The position numbers and the translations under genes were made by a program. From assembly GCA_016703645.1 (NCBI GenBank), contig JADJBR010000004.1:257501-321500 (forward strand): a stretch of 64,000 nt of DNA, written 5' to 3'. The stretch is from Zoogloea sp. (GTDB taxonomy: Bacteria; Pseudomonadota; Gammaproteobacteria; Burkholderiales; Rhodocyclaceae). Below are positions 1-8,930 of the stretch, in pieces. The notes beneath the pieces were generated by a model. It ran no database searches, was not told the origin of the DNA, and saw only the letters and a list, made by a program, of their open reading frames with translations. Numbering within the stretch: position 1 is the stretch's first letter; every line of letters starts with the position of its first letter.

Positions 1-1204
<1,204 letters not shown>

Positions 1205-1319
1205 ATAACCTTGCAATACAGCAAGGCGAACTGCGCAAACAATACAATCACACACCAACAACACACTTCTTCCCTTTGACGTTCATGAGGACACACAAAC
1301 CTCCGAACGGTACAAGTTA

Positions 1320-1436
1320 TAGTCTGACGACCATAGCGTCTTGGAACCACTCCTTCCCATCCCGAACAGGACAGTGAAACGGGACCGCGCCAATGATAGT
1401 GCACTCGCGTGCGTGAAAGTAGGTCATCGTCAGACT
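1320..1436 (+). rRNA. rrf: 5S ribosomal RNA
   Basis: About 117 nt, 115 bp after the 23S end. The terminal helix is formed by GTCTGACGA (1322-1330) and TCGTCAGAC (1427-1435), and the interior has the usual CCCATCCCGAACAG segment. Ends are accurate to a base or two. The spacer 1205-1319 holds no tRNA. Confidence 0.96.
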
Positions 1437-1445
1437 TACCCCATC

Positions 1446-1485
1446 AAACCCCCTGCGCTCAATCAGCGACAGGGGGTTTCACTTT
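1446..1485 (+). terminator. rrn operon terminator
   Basis: A perfect 10-bp stem, AAACCCCCTG (1446-1455) with CAGGGGGTTT (1470-1479), followed by a short T-rich stretch. It lies 10 bp after the 5S rRNA and is the expected rho-independent end of the rRNA operon. Confidence 0.85.
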
Positions 1486-1509
1486 TAAAGAACACTTCCC
1501 GATTTCCCG

Positions 1510-1517
1510 CATCAACC
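1510..1517. repeat. Target-site duplication, left copy (IS66)
   Basis: CATCAACC abuts the left inverted repeat of the IS66 element. The same 8 bases follow its right inverted repeat at 3895-3902. An 8-bp duplication is the known signature of IS66-family insertion. Confidence 0.85.
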
Positions 1518-1569
1518 GTAAGCCTCCGGCCAACTCATCTTCCCTCAGCGCCTTAGCTCGCTAAACATA

Positions 1570-1596
1570 GTGTCCACTAGCGCTAGAAGTGGACAC
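1570..1596. promoter_or_regulatory. Inverted repeat just before tnpA start
   Basis: GTGTCCACT (1570-1578) and AGTGGACAC (1588-1596) form a 9-bp inverted repeat ending 4 bp before the tnpA ATG at 1601. A similar repeat (GTGTCCA/TGGACAC) sits at the same place in the second IS66 left end (3975-4000). It could be an operator or an RNA hairpin that limits tnpA translation; the role is inferred. Confidence 0.5.
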
Positions 1597-1600
1597 TTCC

Positions 1601-1970
1601 ATGACCATCACGCAGCAGCCCCGCCGTACCCGTCGCACCCACTCCGAAGCGTTCAAGCGATCGTTGATCGAAGCCTGCGGCGAGCCAGGCGCCTCGGTCG
1701 CCGGGGTGGCCCTGGCCAACGGGATCAACGCCAACCAACTGCGGCGCTGGATGCGCGAGCGGGGCATCGAGCCGCCCGAGTTGTCCTGCCTGCCCTTACG
1801 CCCAGCGGCGTCCGGAGGCCATTGGTGGCTTCGTCCCGGTGCAACTTACCCAGAGCACCCATGCGCCCATCCGCATGGAACTGCGCAAAGGCGCGGCGAC
1901 CGTCACGGTTGAGTGGCCCGCCTCGTCGGCTGCTGCCTGTGGCGTCTGGCTGCGCGAGTGGCTCGGATGA
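1601..1970 (+). pseudogene. tnpA: IS66 TnpA accessory protein, frameshifted
   Basis: First gene of the IS66 set. The N-terminal half (RRTHSEAFKRSLIEAC..., ending near RRWMRERGIEPPE) is a helix-turn-helix of the TnpA/IS66 Orf2-like type, read from ATG 1601. The expected C-terminal half (AIGGFVPVQL..., ending WLREWLG) lies in another frame and stops at 1968-1970. The total length of 370 nt is one base more than a multiple of three, so a single-base insertion near 1815-1825 explains it. As read, frame one continues to a meaningless tail at 1912. The restored gene would overlap tnpB by ATGA. Confidence 0.8.
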
Positions 1971-2296
1971 TCCGGGTCGAAGCGCTATGGCTGTCGGTGG
2001 TGCCCCTCGACATGCGTGCCGGCATGGACACGATCCTCGCCCAGGTGGTGCGGGTCTTTGGCGAAGCGCGCCCCCATCACGCCTACCTCTTCGCCAACCG
2101 GCGCGGCACTCGGATGAAGGTGCTGATCCACGACGGCCTGGGGCTCTGGCTCGCCTGCCGGCGGCTCAACCAGGGGCGCTTCCGTTGGGCCGAAGGGAAC
2201 GGCTCGATGACGCTCACCCAGGCCCAGTTCGACGCACTGGTGCTCGGCCTACCCTGGCAGCAACTGGGCGGCGACGGCGTGATCCGGATGATTTGA
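1967..2296 (+). CDS. tnpB: IS66 TnpB accessory protein
   Basis: 109 aa, the usual size for IS66 TnpB (IS66 Orf2-like). It begins with MIRVEALWLSVVPLDMRAGM and contains the typical RRGTRMKVLIHDGLGLWLACRRL and MTLTQAQFDALVLGLPWQQL segments. The ATG overlaps the restored tnpA stop as ATGA, implying translational coupling. TnpB is required with TnpA and TnpC for IS66 transposition; its biochemical role is not well defined. This is the only intact gene in the element. Confidence 0.9.
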   Translation: MIRVEALWLSVVPLDMRAGMDTILAQVVRVFGEARPHHAYLFANRRGTRMKVLIHDGLGLWLACRRLNQGRFRWAEGNGSMTLTQAQFDALVLGLPWQQLGGDGVIRMI

Positions 2297-2356
2297 AGGT
2301 CCACCATCGGGGATGTCCCGATAGCAGTGGCGGTGTTCCAACGGCATGATTTGCCC

Positions 2357-3861
2357 ATGTATCTCCCCGCCAATCTCCACGCACTCGACGCCGACGCCCT
2401 GCGCCAGCTACTCATCGCGCAGGACCGGGAGCTCATCTGGCGCCAGACGAAGATCGACCAGCTCACCCACGAGCTGTCGCTCCACAAACGCTGGCGCTTC
2501 GGGGTCAAGACTGAGCGCCTGTCGGCGGAGCAGGCCCAGTTGTTCGAGGAGACAGTGGAGGCGGATCTCGCGGCGACGACCGAGGAGCTGGAGCAACTCT
2601 CCGGCAAACCGTCTGCGGCCAAGGAAAGGCCAAGCGTAAGCCGCTGCCGCCGGAGCTCCCTCGCACCGAGATCCGCCACGAGCCGGACTCCACCACCTGC
2701 GCCTGTGGCTGCCAGATGAAACGCATCGGCGAGGATGTCGCCGAGAAACTCGACTACACCCCGGGCACCTTCAGCGTCGAGCGCCACATTCGCGGCAAGT
2801 GGGTTTGCCAGGATTGCGAAACCCTGGTGCAGGCCCCGGTGCCGGCTCATGTGATCGACAAGGGTATCCCCACCACCGGCCTGCTGGCTCAGGTGCTGGT
2901 GGCCAAGTATCAGGATCATCTGCCACTCTACCGGCAAGAAGGGATCTTCGGTCGGGCGGGGCTCGCTATTCCCCAGTCCACGCTCGCGCAGTGGGTCGGC
3001 CAGATGGGCGTGCAGCTCCAGCCCCTGGTCGACGCCCTGAAGGACGAGCTCCTCACCTTCCCGGTGCTGCACGCCGACGAGACTCCGGTGGCGATGCTCG
3101 ACCCGGGGGCCGGCAAGACGCACCGGGCCTACCTGTGGTCCTACAGCATCGGTGCCCACGATCCGATGCGGGCGGTGATCTACGACTTTGCCGACAGCCG
3201 CGCCGGCAAGCACGCTCAGGACTTCCTCGGCGACTGGCGCGGCACCCTCGTCTGCGACGATTACGCGGGCTACAAGGCCTTGATCGCGCAAGGCGTGACG
3301 GAAGCGGGCTGCATGGCCCACGCCCGACGCAAGTTCTTCGAGCTTCAGGAACACGGGCAGAGCCAGATCGCCGCCGAGGCGCTGGAGCGCATCGCCGCCC
3401 TCTACGGCATTGAGCAAGATGCGCGGGAGCTGAAGGCCGAAGCCCGCCAGGCGCTACGGGAGACCCAGGCAAAGCCGCTTCTGGACGACTTCAAGACCTG
3501 GCTGCTGGCCTGCCGAGGGAAGATCCCCAACGGCTCATCCAGCGCCAAGGCCATCGACTACACCCTCAAGCGTTGGGCGGCGCTGATCCATTACCTGACC
3601 GATGGAAACGTCCCCATCGACAACAACTGGATCGAGAACCAGATCCGGCCGATCGCCATCGGCCGCAAGAACTGGCTCTTTGCTGGCTCGCTGCGCGCCG
3701 GCAAGCGGGCGGCGGCGATCATGAGTCTGATCCAGTCGGCGCGCCTGAATGGGCATGAGCCCTATGCCTACTTGAAGGACGTCCTTACCCGCCTGCCGAC
3801 TCAGCCCCAGAGTCGAATTGGGGAGCTGTTGCCGCATCGGTGGGGGCCGGATTCCGCTTAA
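2357..3861 (+). pseudogene. tnpC: IS66 TnpC transposase, frameshifted
   Basis: The DDE transposase of the element. The N-terminal part (from MYLPANLHALDADALRQLL, with the LHKRWRFGVKTERLS motif) is read from ATG 2357. Near 2620-2626 one base is missing, and the rest (CACGCQ zinc-binding-like segment, then HADETPV, CDDYAGY, IDNNWIENQIRP and AIGRKNWLFAGS, which carry the catalytic D, D and E) continues in another frame to TAA 3859-3861. Frame one runs into a false stop at 2719. The long intact part 2716-3861 alone lacks the N-terminal DNA-binding region. Confidence 0.88.
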
Positions 3862-3894
3862 GGCTCGGTCAAGAGGGGATCGCCGGGGGCTTAC

Positions 3895-3902
3895 CATCAA
3901 CC
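3895..3902. repeat. Target-site duplication, right copy (IS66)
   Basis: CATCAACC follows the right inverted repeat directly and is identical to 1510-1517. Confidence 0.85.
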
Positions 3903-3925
3903 TCCATTCCATACTTCCAACATTT

Positions 3926-4002
3926 GTAAGCATCCGGCGATCCCACCTTCCTCACCCCAACTTCGTTAGTAATAGTGTCCACGATGACGATCATGGACAC
4001 GA
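3926..4002 (+). mobile_element. Left tip of a second IS66-type element, truncated
   Basis: GTAAGCATCCGGCGATCCC (3926-3944) matches the inverted right end of the neighbouring IS66 (GTAAGCCCCCGGCGATCCC) at 17 of 19 positions. About 50 bp further in, GTGTCCA/TGGACAC (3975-4000) repeats the layout found before tnpA in the complete copy. The sequence stops at the IS3 boundary (4003), at the point where a tnpA start codon would be expected. No further IS66 genes are seen beyond the IS3 element. Confidence 0.65.
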
Positions 4003-4043
4003 TGAAGTTGCCCCTATCCCGTGGATAGGTCATGGCTTGAAAC

Positions 4044-4964
4044 TCAAGCGTTCGGATCGTACTCAATTGTCGTAGCGGTGGGGTTCTCCTTCTCTTTCTG
4101 TTGCTCGAAGTTCATCGGTGAGCGGTAGCTCAGTGCCGAATGGCGGCGGCGGGGGTTGTGCCAGCCTTCGATCCAGGTAAAGACCGCCAGACGGCCTTCA
4201 GTCTTAGTCTTGAAGCTGCGCCGGTCGACCAGTTCGCACTCGAGGCTGGCAAAGAAGCTCTCGGCCATCGCGTTGTCGTAGGCATCACGCCGGCTTCCCA
4301 TTGAGGGGTGCACGCCCATCGTCTGGCAGCGCTGGCCGAAAGCCAGGGAGGCGTACTTGCTGTCCTGGTCCGAGTGATGAATCATCCCCTCGCGCCTGTG
4401 CTGCGCCAGTGCCATGTTGAGCGCCGAGAGCACCAGTTCGGTCCTCATGTCCTCACCGATGGACCACCCGACAACCCGCCGGCTCCACACGTCGAGGACC
4501 ACAGCCAGGTAGATGAAGCCCGCCCAGGTCGGCACGTAGGTCATGTCGCCACCCAGAGCTGATCGGGCCGCTCGGCCACGAACTGGCGCTTGACCAGATC
4601 GGGCGCCCTGCCCTGTCGGTGATCCCGCCGCGTGGTGACGACAACGCCCCGGCGCCGACTCACGCCCCGCAGTCCGGCCAGACGCATCAGGCGGGCCACC
4701 CTTTTGCTGCTGACCTGCATGCCCTGGTCGTGAAGATCCGCGCGGATCCGCGCCCGTCCGTAGGTGCCATCCGACTCGGCGTGGACCGTCCGGATCCGTT
4801 CGAGCAACGCGGCATTGCCGATCGCCCGCCGGCTGGGCTGGTGCCAGGCATAGAAGCCGCTGGCGGACACCTTGAGCACCCGGCACTGGGTGCGTACGGG
4901 AAAGTCGGCCTGGTTCGCCATCACGAGTTCGAAGAGTTCGACGAACCCGCATCGCTCCTTTTGG
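4044..4964 (-). pseudogene. IS3 transposase OrfB, frameshifted
   Basis: The DDE integrase part of the IS3 transposase. It would be made by -1 slippage at CCAAAAGG (4957-4964), after which the frame reads ERCGFVELFELVMANQADF. The segment to DQLWVA is in one frame; then one base is missing near 4549 and the frame changes before DMTYVPTWAGFIYLAVVLDV. The catalytic residues lie in ADMTYV, HHSDQDSKY and DNAMAESFFASLECEL. The protein ends at 4044 after EYDPNA. With the missing base a full OrfAB fusion cannot be made. Confidence 0.85.
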
Positions 4965-5244
4965 CGAACCAGGCCGTAGCCTTTGCCAGGATGTCGCGCT
5001 CCATCTTCACCTGGCGCAGTTCCCGGCGCAGTCGCGCGAGCTCCTCGCGCTCCGCCGAGGACAACCCCTCTTTACCCGGCAAGGGTTTGCCGGCATCGCG
5101 GGCGGCCTGGGCGAGTCAGTTCATGATGGTCTGGCTAGTTGGACCGAACTCGCGCGACAACTTGGCCGGACTACGGCCGGCCTGCGCCAGTTCGAGGGTC
5201 TGCCAGCGGAAATCCGCCGGGTAGGGAGGTCTGGATTTGGGCAT
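4921..5244 (-). pseudogene. IS3 OrfA helix-turn-helix protein, nonsense codon
   Basis: Starts MPKSRPPYPADFRWQTLEL at 5244. The HTH segment is interrupted by TGA (5116-5118) right after TSQTIMN, where relatives carry Trp (TGG to TGA, one base). Reading on gives LAQAARDAGK and a leucine-zipper-like LARLRRELRQVKMERDILAKA, ending at TGA 4921-4923. This protein normally binds the IS ends and provides the N-terminus of the OrfAB transposase. Confidence 0.85.
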
Positions 5245-5298
5245 GGTGGACTCCTTGTTCCTGAGGGATGGGGTGTCCACGGAAACGGCGCAACTTCA

Positions 5299-5594
5299 TC
5301 TAGCTCTATGCGTATCGGATCCACGGACTGCCAAGGGGGCAAATCTCCCTGTCGACAGGCGGCTACTTAACGTGTTGTCTGATACCGGGCGTTTGTCGTG
5401 TGCCAACGGTGCAGCACTTCAGGTCGCATACGGATCGTTTCCGTTTGTCCGATACCTGCTCCCTGTTGTCCGATTTGGCGGCGCGGTGCAACCCGGCGCT
5501 TGAGGCTGTCATTGAGCACCGCACCGGTGCCGCCGTCGCTGACTTTCTGGTGCCCATTCGGGGACATTCAAGGGATCTCCTCTTGAAGAACGCG
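5299..5594. other. Non-coding stretch with TTGTCYGAT repeats
   Basis: No convincing gene. Three similar direct motifs are visible: TTGTCTGATACC (5375-5386), TTGTCCGATACC (5445-5456) and TTGTCCGAT (5466-5474). Spaced repeats like these resemble the multiple terminal repeats of some IS families (for example IS21), so this may be the residue of another element beside the IS3. Only the motifs themselves are observed. Confidence 0.3.
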
Positions 5595-5639
5595 TTGACA
5601 TGCCATCAATCCAATGTATGATTCAAACAAACGTTTTAA
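5595..5639 (+). promoter_or_regulatory. Promoter and overlapping palindrome before tetR (beta-oxidation)
   Basis: TTGACA (5595-5600), 16 bp, TATGAT (5617-5622): a near-consensus sigma-70 promoter. TTCAAACAAACGTTTTAA (5622-5639) begins in the -10 box and holds the palindrome AAACGTTT. A repressor bound here would block the promoter. It resembles CAAAC...GTTTG-type sites known for PsrA-like TetR regulators of fatty-acid genes, so autorepression is inferred. Confidence 0.6.
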
Positions 5640-5703
5640 TTAATCCGTGGCCAGACCGTTTCTCCGGTGAGCCACAGACATCCACCCCACAAGGAGGTGC
5701 AGC

Positions 5704-6372
5704 ATGAGCCAAGTTCCCGGCAAGGCCGCAGGCGATACCCGTAGTCGCATCCTTGATGCAGGGGAGCGACTGTTCATGGAGCATGGTTTCGACGGGACGT
5801 CGATGCGCATGATCACCAGCCAGGCGGGTGTGAATCTGGCGGCTGTGAATTATCACTTTGGTACCAAGGAGCTGTTGATCCAGGAGGTCTTCCGGCGGCG
5901 CCTGACGCATCTCAACCAGTCCCGGTTGGCGGCCCTGGATCAGCTAGAGGCGGAGGCGGCAGGGGCGCCAATCAAGCCAAGCCGCATCGTTGATGCCTTC
6001 TTCGGCACGGCCCTGCGTATGGCTGCCGACGTTGAGGGGGGCGGCCATACATTCATGTGCCTGCTGGGCCGCACCTACACCGAGCCCAACGAGTTCGTGC
6101 GTCAGTTTCTGGCCGAGGAGTATGCCGAGTGCGTCGAGCGTTTCCTGGCGGCGCTCTACCGCGCGCTGCCCGAGGTGGACCGCAACGAGATCCTGTGGCG
6201 CTTCCATTTCATGATGGGTGCCATGTCCTATGCCATTGCCGGTACCGATGCACTGCAGCTAGTCACCGGAAAATTCGATGACGAAAACCCCTCCCGTCTG
6301 GCGCCGCGTCTGATGAGCTTCCTGCTCGGGGGCTTACGTGCGCCGCTGGCCGAGTTCGGGCCCCTCAAGTAA
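5704..6372 (+). CDS. TetR-family regulator of beta-oxidation genes
   Basis: 222 aa. An N-terminal TetR helix-turn-helix is clear (residues about 10-60: DTRSRILDAGERLFMEHGFDG, then VNLAAVNYHFGTKELL). The C-terminal ligand domain is unassigned. The start is supported by AAGGAGGT 7 bp upstream of ATG 5704. It lies 74 bp before the acyl-CoA dehydrogenase gene, in the same direction, and a palindrome overlaps its own promoter. This placement suggests it represses the fadE-fadI-fadJ-thioesterase genes and is released by acyl-CoAs, as in PsrA/FadR-type TetR proteins; the ligand is not shown by the sequence. Confidence 0.85.
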   Translation: MSQVPGKAAGDTRSRILDAGERLFMEHGFDGTSMRMITSQAGVNLAAVNYHFGTKELLIQEVFRRRLTHLNQSRLAALDQLEAEAAGAPIKPSRIVDAFFGTALRMAADVEGGGHTFMCLLGRTYTEPNEFVRQFLAEEYAECVERFLAALYRALPEVDRNEILWRFHFMMGAMSYAIAGTDALQLVTGKFDDENPSRLAPRLMSFLLGGLRAPLAEFGPLK

Positions 6373-6446
6373 GTCCGTTCGAGTATTCGTTAAAGAAGTC
6401 ATAAGAGCGCGCTGCAAAGACGGCGCCGAGTAAAAGGAGACAGCTT

Positions 6447-8930
6447 ATGTCGTACTGGTTTCTGGTTTCCCTCCCTCCCCTGGTGGTAGCGCTCGCCTAC
6501 GGGCGAGCGCCATTTTTTGCGTGGTACGGGGTGGGGCTTGTGTGGGTCGCGGCGCTGGCGTGGCTGGCTGGCTGGTCGGCTCCGGTGGCCATCGGCGCCC
6601 TGGTGGCAATGGGTGTGACGGGCGCTGTGTTCGTGGTGCCGGGCGTTCGGCGCAGCCTTGTGACGGCGGGCATTTTCAAGGCCTTCCGCAAGGCGCTCCC
6701 GTCCATGTCCCAGACCGAGAAGGACGCGCTGGAGGCCGGTACGGTGTGGTGGGAAGGGCAGCTCTTCAGCGGCAAGCCCGACTGGAACACTTTGCTGGCG
6801 TACCCGGCCCCGCGCCTCACGCCCGAGGAGCAGCGTTTCCTCGACGTGGAAACCAGTGAGCTGTGCCGCCTGACCCGGGACTGGGAATGCACCCAGGCCC
6901 AGGACATGCCCGAGGCCGTGTGGCGTTACATCCGCGAAAAGGGCTTCCTGGCCATGATCATTCCCACCGAATACGGCGGAAAGGGCTTCTCTGCCTTCGC
7001 CCACTCCCAGGTGATCACCAAGCTGTCCACCCGTTCGTCGGCACCGGCTGTAACGGTGATGGTGCCCAATTCCCTCGGCCCGGCTGAGTTGTTGCTGAAC
7101 TACGGCACCCCGGAGCAGAAGCAGCACTACCTGCCGCGTCTGGCCCGTGGTCAGGAGATCCCGGCCTTCGCCCTGACCAGCCCGTGGGCCGGTTCGGACG
7201 CGGCCTCGATTCCCGATGCCGGCGTGGTATGCATGGGCGTTCACAACGGGCGCGAGGTGCTGGGCATGCGGGTGAGCTTCGACAAGCGCTACATCACCCT
7301 GGCGCCGGTGTGCACGGTGTTCGGCCTGGCCTTCCGTCTGTATGACCCCCAGCACCTGCTGGGTGAGGTGGAGGATCTGGGTATCACCTGCGCCCTGGTG
7401 CCCCATGACCACCCGGGTGTGGACATCGGCCGCCGCCACTTCCCCCTCAACGCGGTGTGGATGAACGGGCCGATTCGCGGCAAGGATGTGTTCATGCCCC
7501 TGGATTTCATCATCGGTGGGCCGGCGATGGCAGGGCAGGGTTGGCGCATGCTCATGGAGTGCTTGGCGGCGGGCCGCTCCATCTCCCTGCCGGGCTCCAA
7601 CACCGGTATGCAGAAGATGACCGCCCGGGCTGTGGGGGCCTATGCCCGGGTGCGTTACCAGTTCAAGACGGCGGTGGGCAAGTTCGAGGGGGTGGAGGAG
7701 GCGCTGACCCGCATCGGCGCCAACACCTGGCTCAGCGATGCCGCGCGGGTGATGACCGCCGGGGCCATTGACCTGGGCGAGAAGCCCTCGGTGGTGTCAG
7801 CCATCGTCAAGTTCCACGTCACCGAGCGGGCCCGCCAGACGGTGAACGACGGCATGGACGTGATCGGTGGCAAGGGCATCTGCCTGGGGCCGCAGAACTT
7901 CCTGGGCCGCGCCTATCAGCAGATCCCGGTGGGCATCACCGTGGAGGGCGCCAACATCCTGACCCGCAGCCTGATCCTCTTCGGCCAGGGGGCGATCCGC
8001 TGCCATCCCTATGTGCTGAAGGAGATGGATGCTGCCCGCAGCGGCGATCTCAAGTCCTTTGACGAGGCCTTCTGGGGGCATGTGGGCTACACCCTGTCCA
8101 ATGCCGCCCGGGCCGTCGTGATGGGCCTCACCGGCTCCCATTTTGTTGCCGTGCCCGATGGCAAGGGCGTGGCGCCGGAAACCCGCCGCTACTACCAGCA
8201 GCTCACCCGCTTCTCGGCCGCCTTTGCCTTCCTGGCGGACATCTCCATGGGCACCCTGGGTGGTGCGCTGAAGCGCAAGGAGAAGCTCTCGGCACGCCTC
8301 GGCGACATCCTGTCCCTGATGTACCTGGCCTCGGCCGCCCTCAAGCGCTATGAGGACGAAGGCCGCCAGGCCGCTGATGCCCCGCTGCTCCACTGGGTGA
8401 TCTGGGATTGCATGTTCAAGGCCCAGAACGCTTTTGAAGGCGTGATTGCCAATTTCCCCAATCGCCTGTTTGCCACCCTGCTGCGTCGCATCGTGGTCTT
8501 CCCCCTCGGCCGGCCCTACTTCGTACCTTCCGACCAGCTGGGGCATGAGGTGGCGACTCTGCTCATCAACCCCTCGGCTACCCGCGACCGCCTGACCTCG
8601 GACGTCTATCTGCCGACGGACGTGGAGGAGCCGGTCGGTGCCCTGGAGGCGGCCCTGCACGCCACCATCGAGGCCGAGCCGGTGGAGGCCAAGGTGCGCC
8701 GCGCCATCAAGAGCGGCCAGTTCAAGCCCGGCCTGCTGGTGGGCGGTGGTGTCGATGCCCTCTACGACGTGGCGGTGGCCGCCGGCATCATCAGCCGTGA
8801 CGAACACGCCCTCATCACCCGGCGTGGCGAGCTGCGCGACAAGGTCATCCGGGTGGATGACTTCCCCTACGATTTCGGTTTGCGTCAGGCGCTGGATGGA
8901 CAGGCTGACGAAGCACGGAAGGCAGCATGA
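6447..8930 (+). CDS. fadE: Long-chain acyl-CoA dehydrogenase, FadE type
   Basis: 827 aa, close to E. coli FadE (814 aa) and much longer than ordinary acyl-CoA dehydrogenases (about 380 aa). Two hydrophobic segments (residues about 5-60) suggest an inner-membrane anchor. The central part is the acyl-CoA dehydrogenase fold (AMIIPTEYGGKGFSAFAHSQ; FALTSPWAGSDAASIPD; VIGGKGICLGP), followed by the C-terminal FadE-specific domain (DUF1974). It would catalyse the FAD-linked first oxidation of fatty acyl-CoA. The RBS AAAAGGAGA precedes ATG 6447. Its stop overlaps the next gene as ATGA. Confidence 0.93.
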   Translation: MSYWFLVSLPPLVVALAYGRAPFFAWYGVGLVWVAALAWLAGWSAPVAIGALVAMGVTGAVFVVPGVRRSLVTAGIFKAFRKALPSMSQTEKDALEAGTVWWEGQLFSGKPDWNTLLAYPAPRLTPEEQRFLDVETSELCRLTRDWECTQAQDMPEAVWRYIREKGFLAMIIPTEYGGKGFSAFAHSQVITKLSTRSSAPAVTVMVPNSLGPAELLLNYGTPEQKQHYLPRLARGQEIPAFALTSPWAGSDAASIPDAGVVCMGVHNGREVLGMRVSFDKRYITLAPVCTVFGLAFRLYDPQHLLGEVEDLGITCALVPHDHPGVDIGRRHFPLNAVWMNGPIRGKDVFMPLDFIIGGPAMAGQGWRMLMECLAAGRSISLPGSNTGMQKMTARAVGAYARVRYQFKTAVGKFEGVEEALTRIGANTWLSDAARVMTAGAIDLGEKPSVVSAIVKFHVTERARQTVNDGMDVIGGKGICLGPQNFLGRAYQQIPVGITVEGANILTRSLILFGQGAIRCHPYVLKEMDAARSGDLKSFDEAFWGHVGYTLSNAARAVVMGLTGSHFVAVPDGKGVAPETRRYYQQLTRFSAAFAFLADISMGTLGGALKRKEKLSARLGDILSLMYLASAALKRYEDEGRQAADAPLLHWVIWDCMFKAQNAFEGVIANFPNRLFATLLRRIVVFPLGRPYFVPSDQLGHEVATLLINPSATRDRLTSDVYLPTDVEEPVGALEAALHATIEAEPVEAKVRRAIKSGQFKPGLLVGGGVDALYDVAVAAGIISRDEHALITRRGELRDKVIRVDDFPYDFGLRQALDGQADEARKAA

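Larger units (their letters stand above)
1518..3894 (+). mobile_element. IS66-family insertion sequence, 2377 bp, ends intact
   Basis: The left end GTAAGCCTCCGGC (1518-1530) is matched by the inverted right end, which reads GTAAGCCCCCGGC from 3894 backwards. Perfect 8-bp duplications (CATCAACC) flank it. It carries the standard tnpA-tnpB-tnpC set in one direction. tnpA and tnpC each contain a single-base frameshift, so autonomous transposition is unlikely if the sequence is right. The element inserted just past the rrn terminator. Confidence 0.9.
4003..5298 (-). mobile_element. IS3-family insertion sequence, 1296 bp, degenerate
   Basis: The ends are imperfect inverted repeats of about 23 bp starting TG and ending CA: TGAAGTTGCCCCTATCCCG from 4003, and TCCACGGAAACGGCGCAAC within 5276-5298. 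Size, the orfA/orfB layout with a -1 frameshift region and the DDE orfB are typical of IS3. Flanks ACGA and TCTA do not match, so no target duplication is visible, suggesting a later deletion or recombination. orfA has a nonsense codon and orfB a missing base. Confidence 0.85.

Noticed and set aside
2083..3417. 444-aa frame on the minus strand under tnpC
   Set aside because: It mirrors the coding strand of tnpC, which has clear transposase motifs; a GC-rich shadow.
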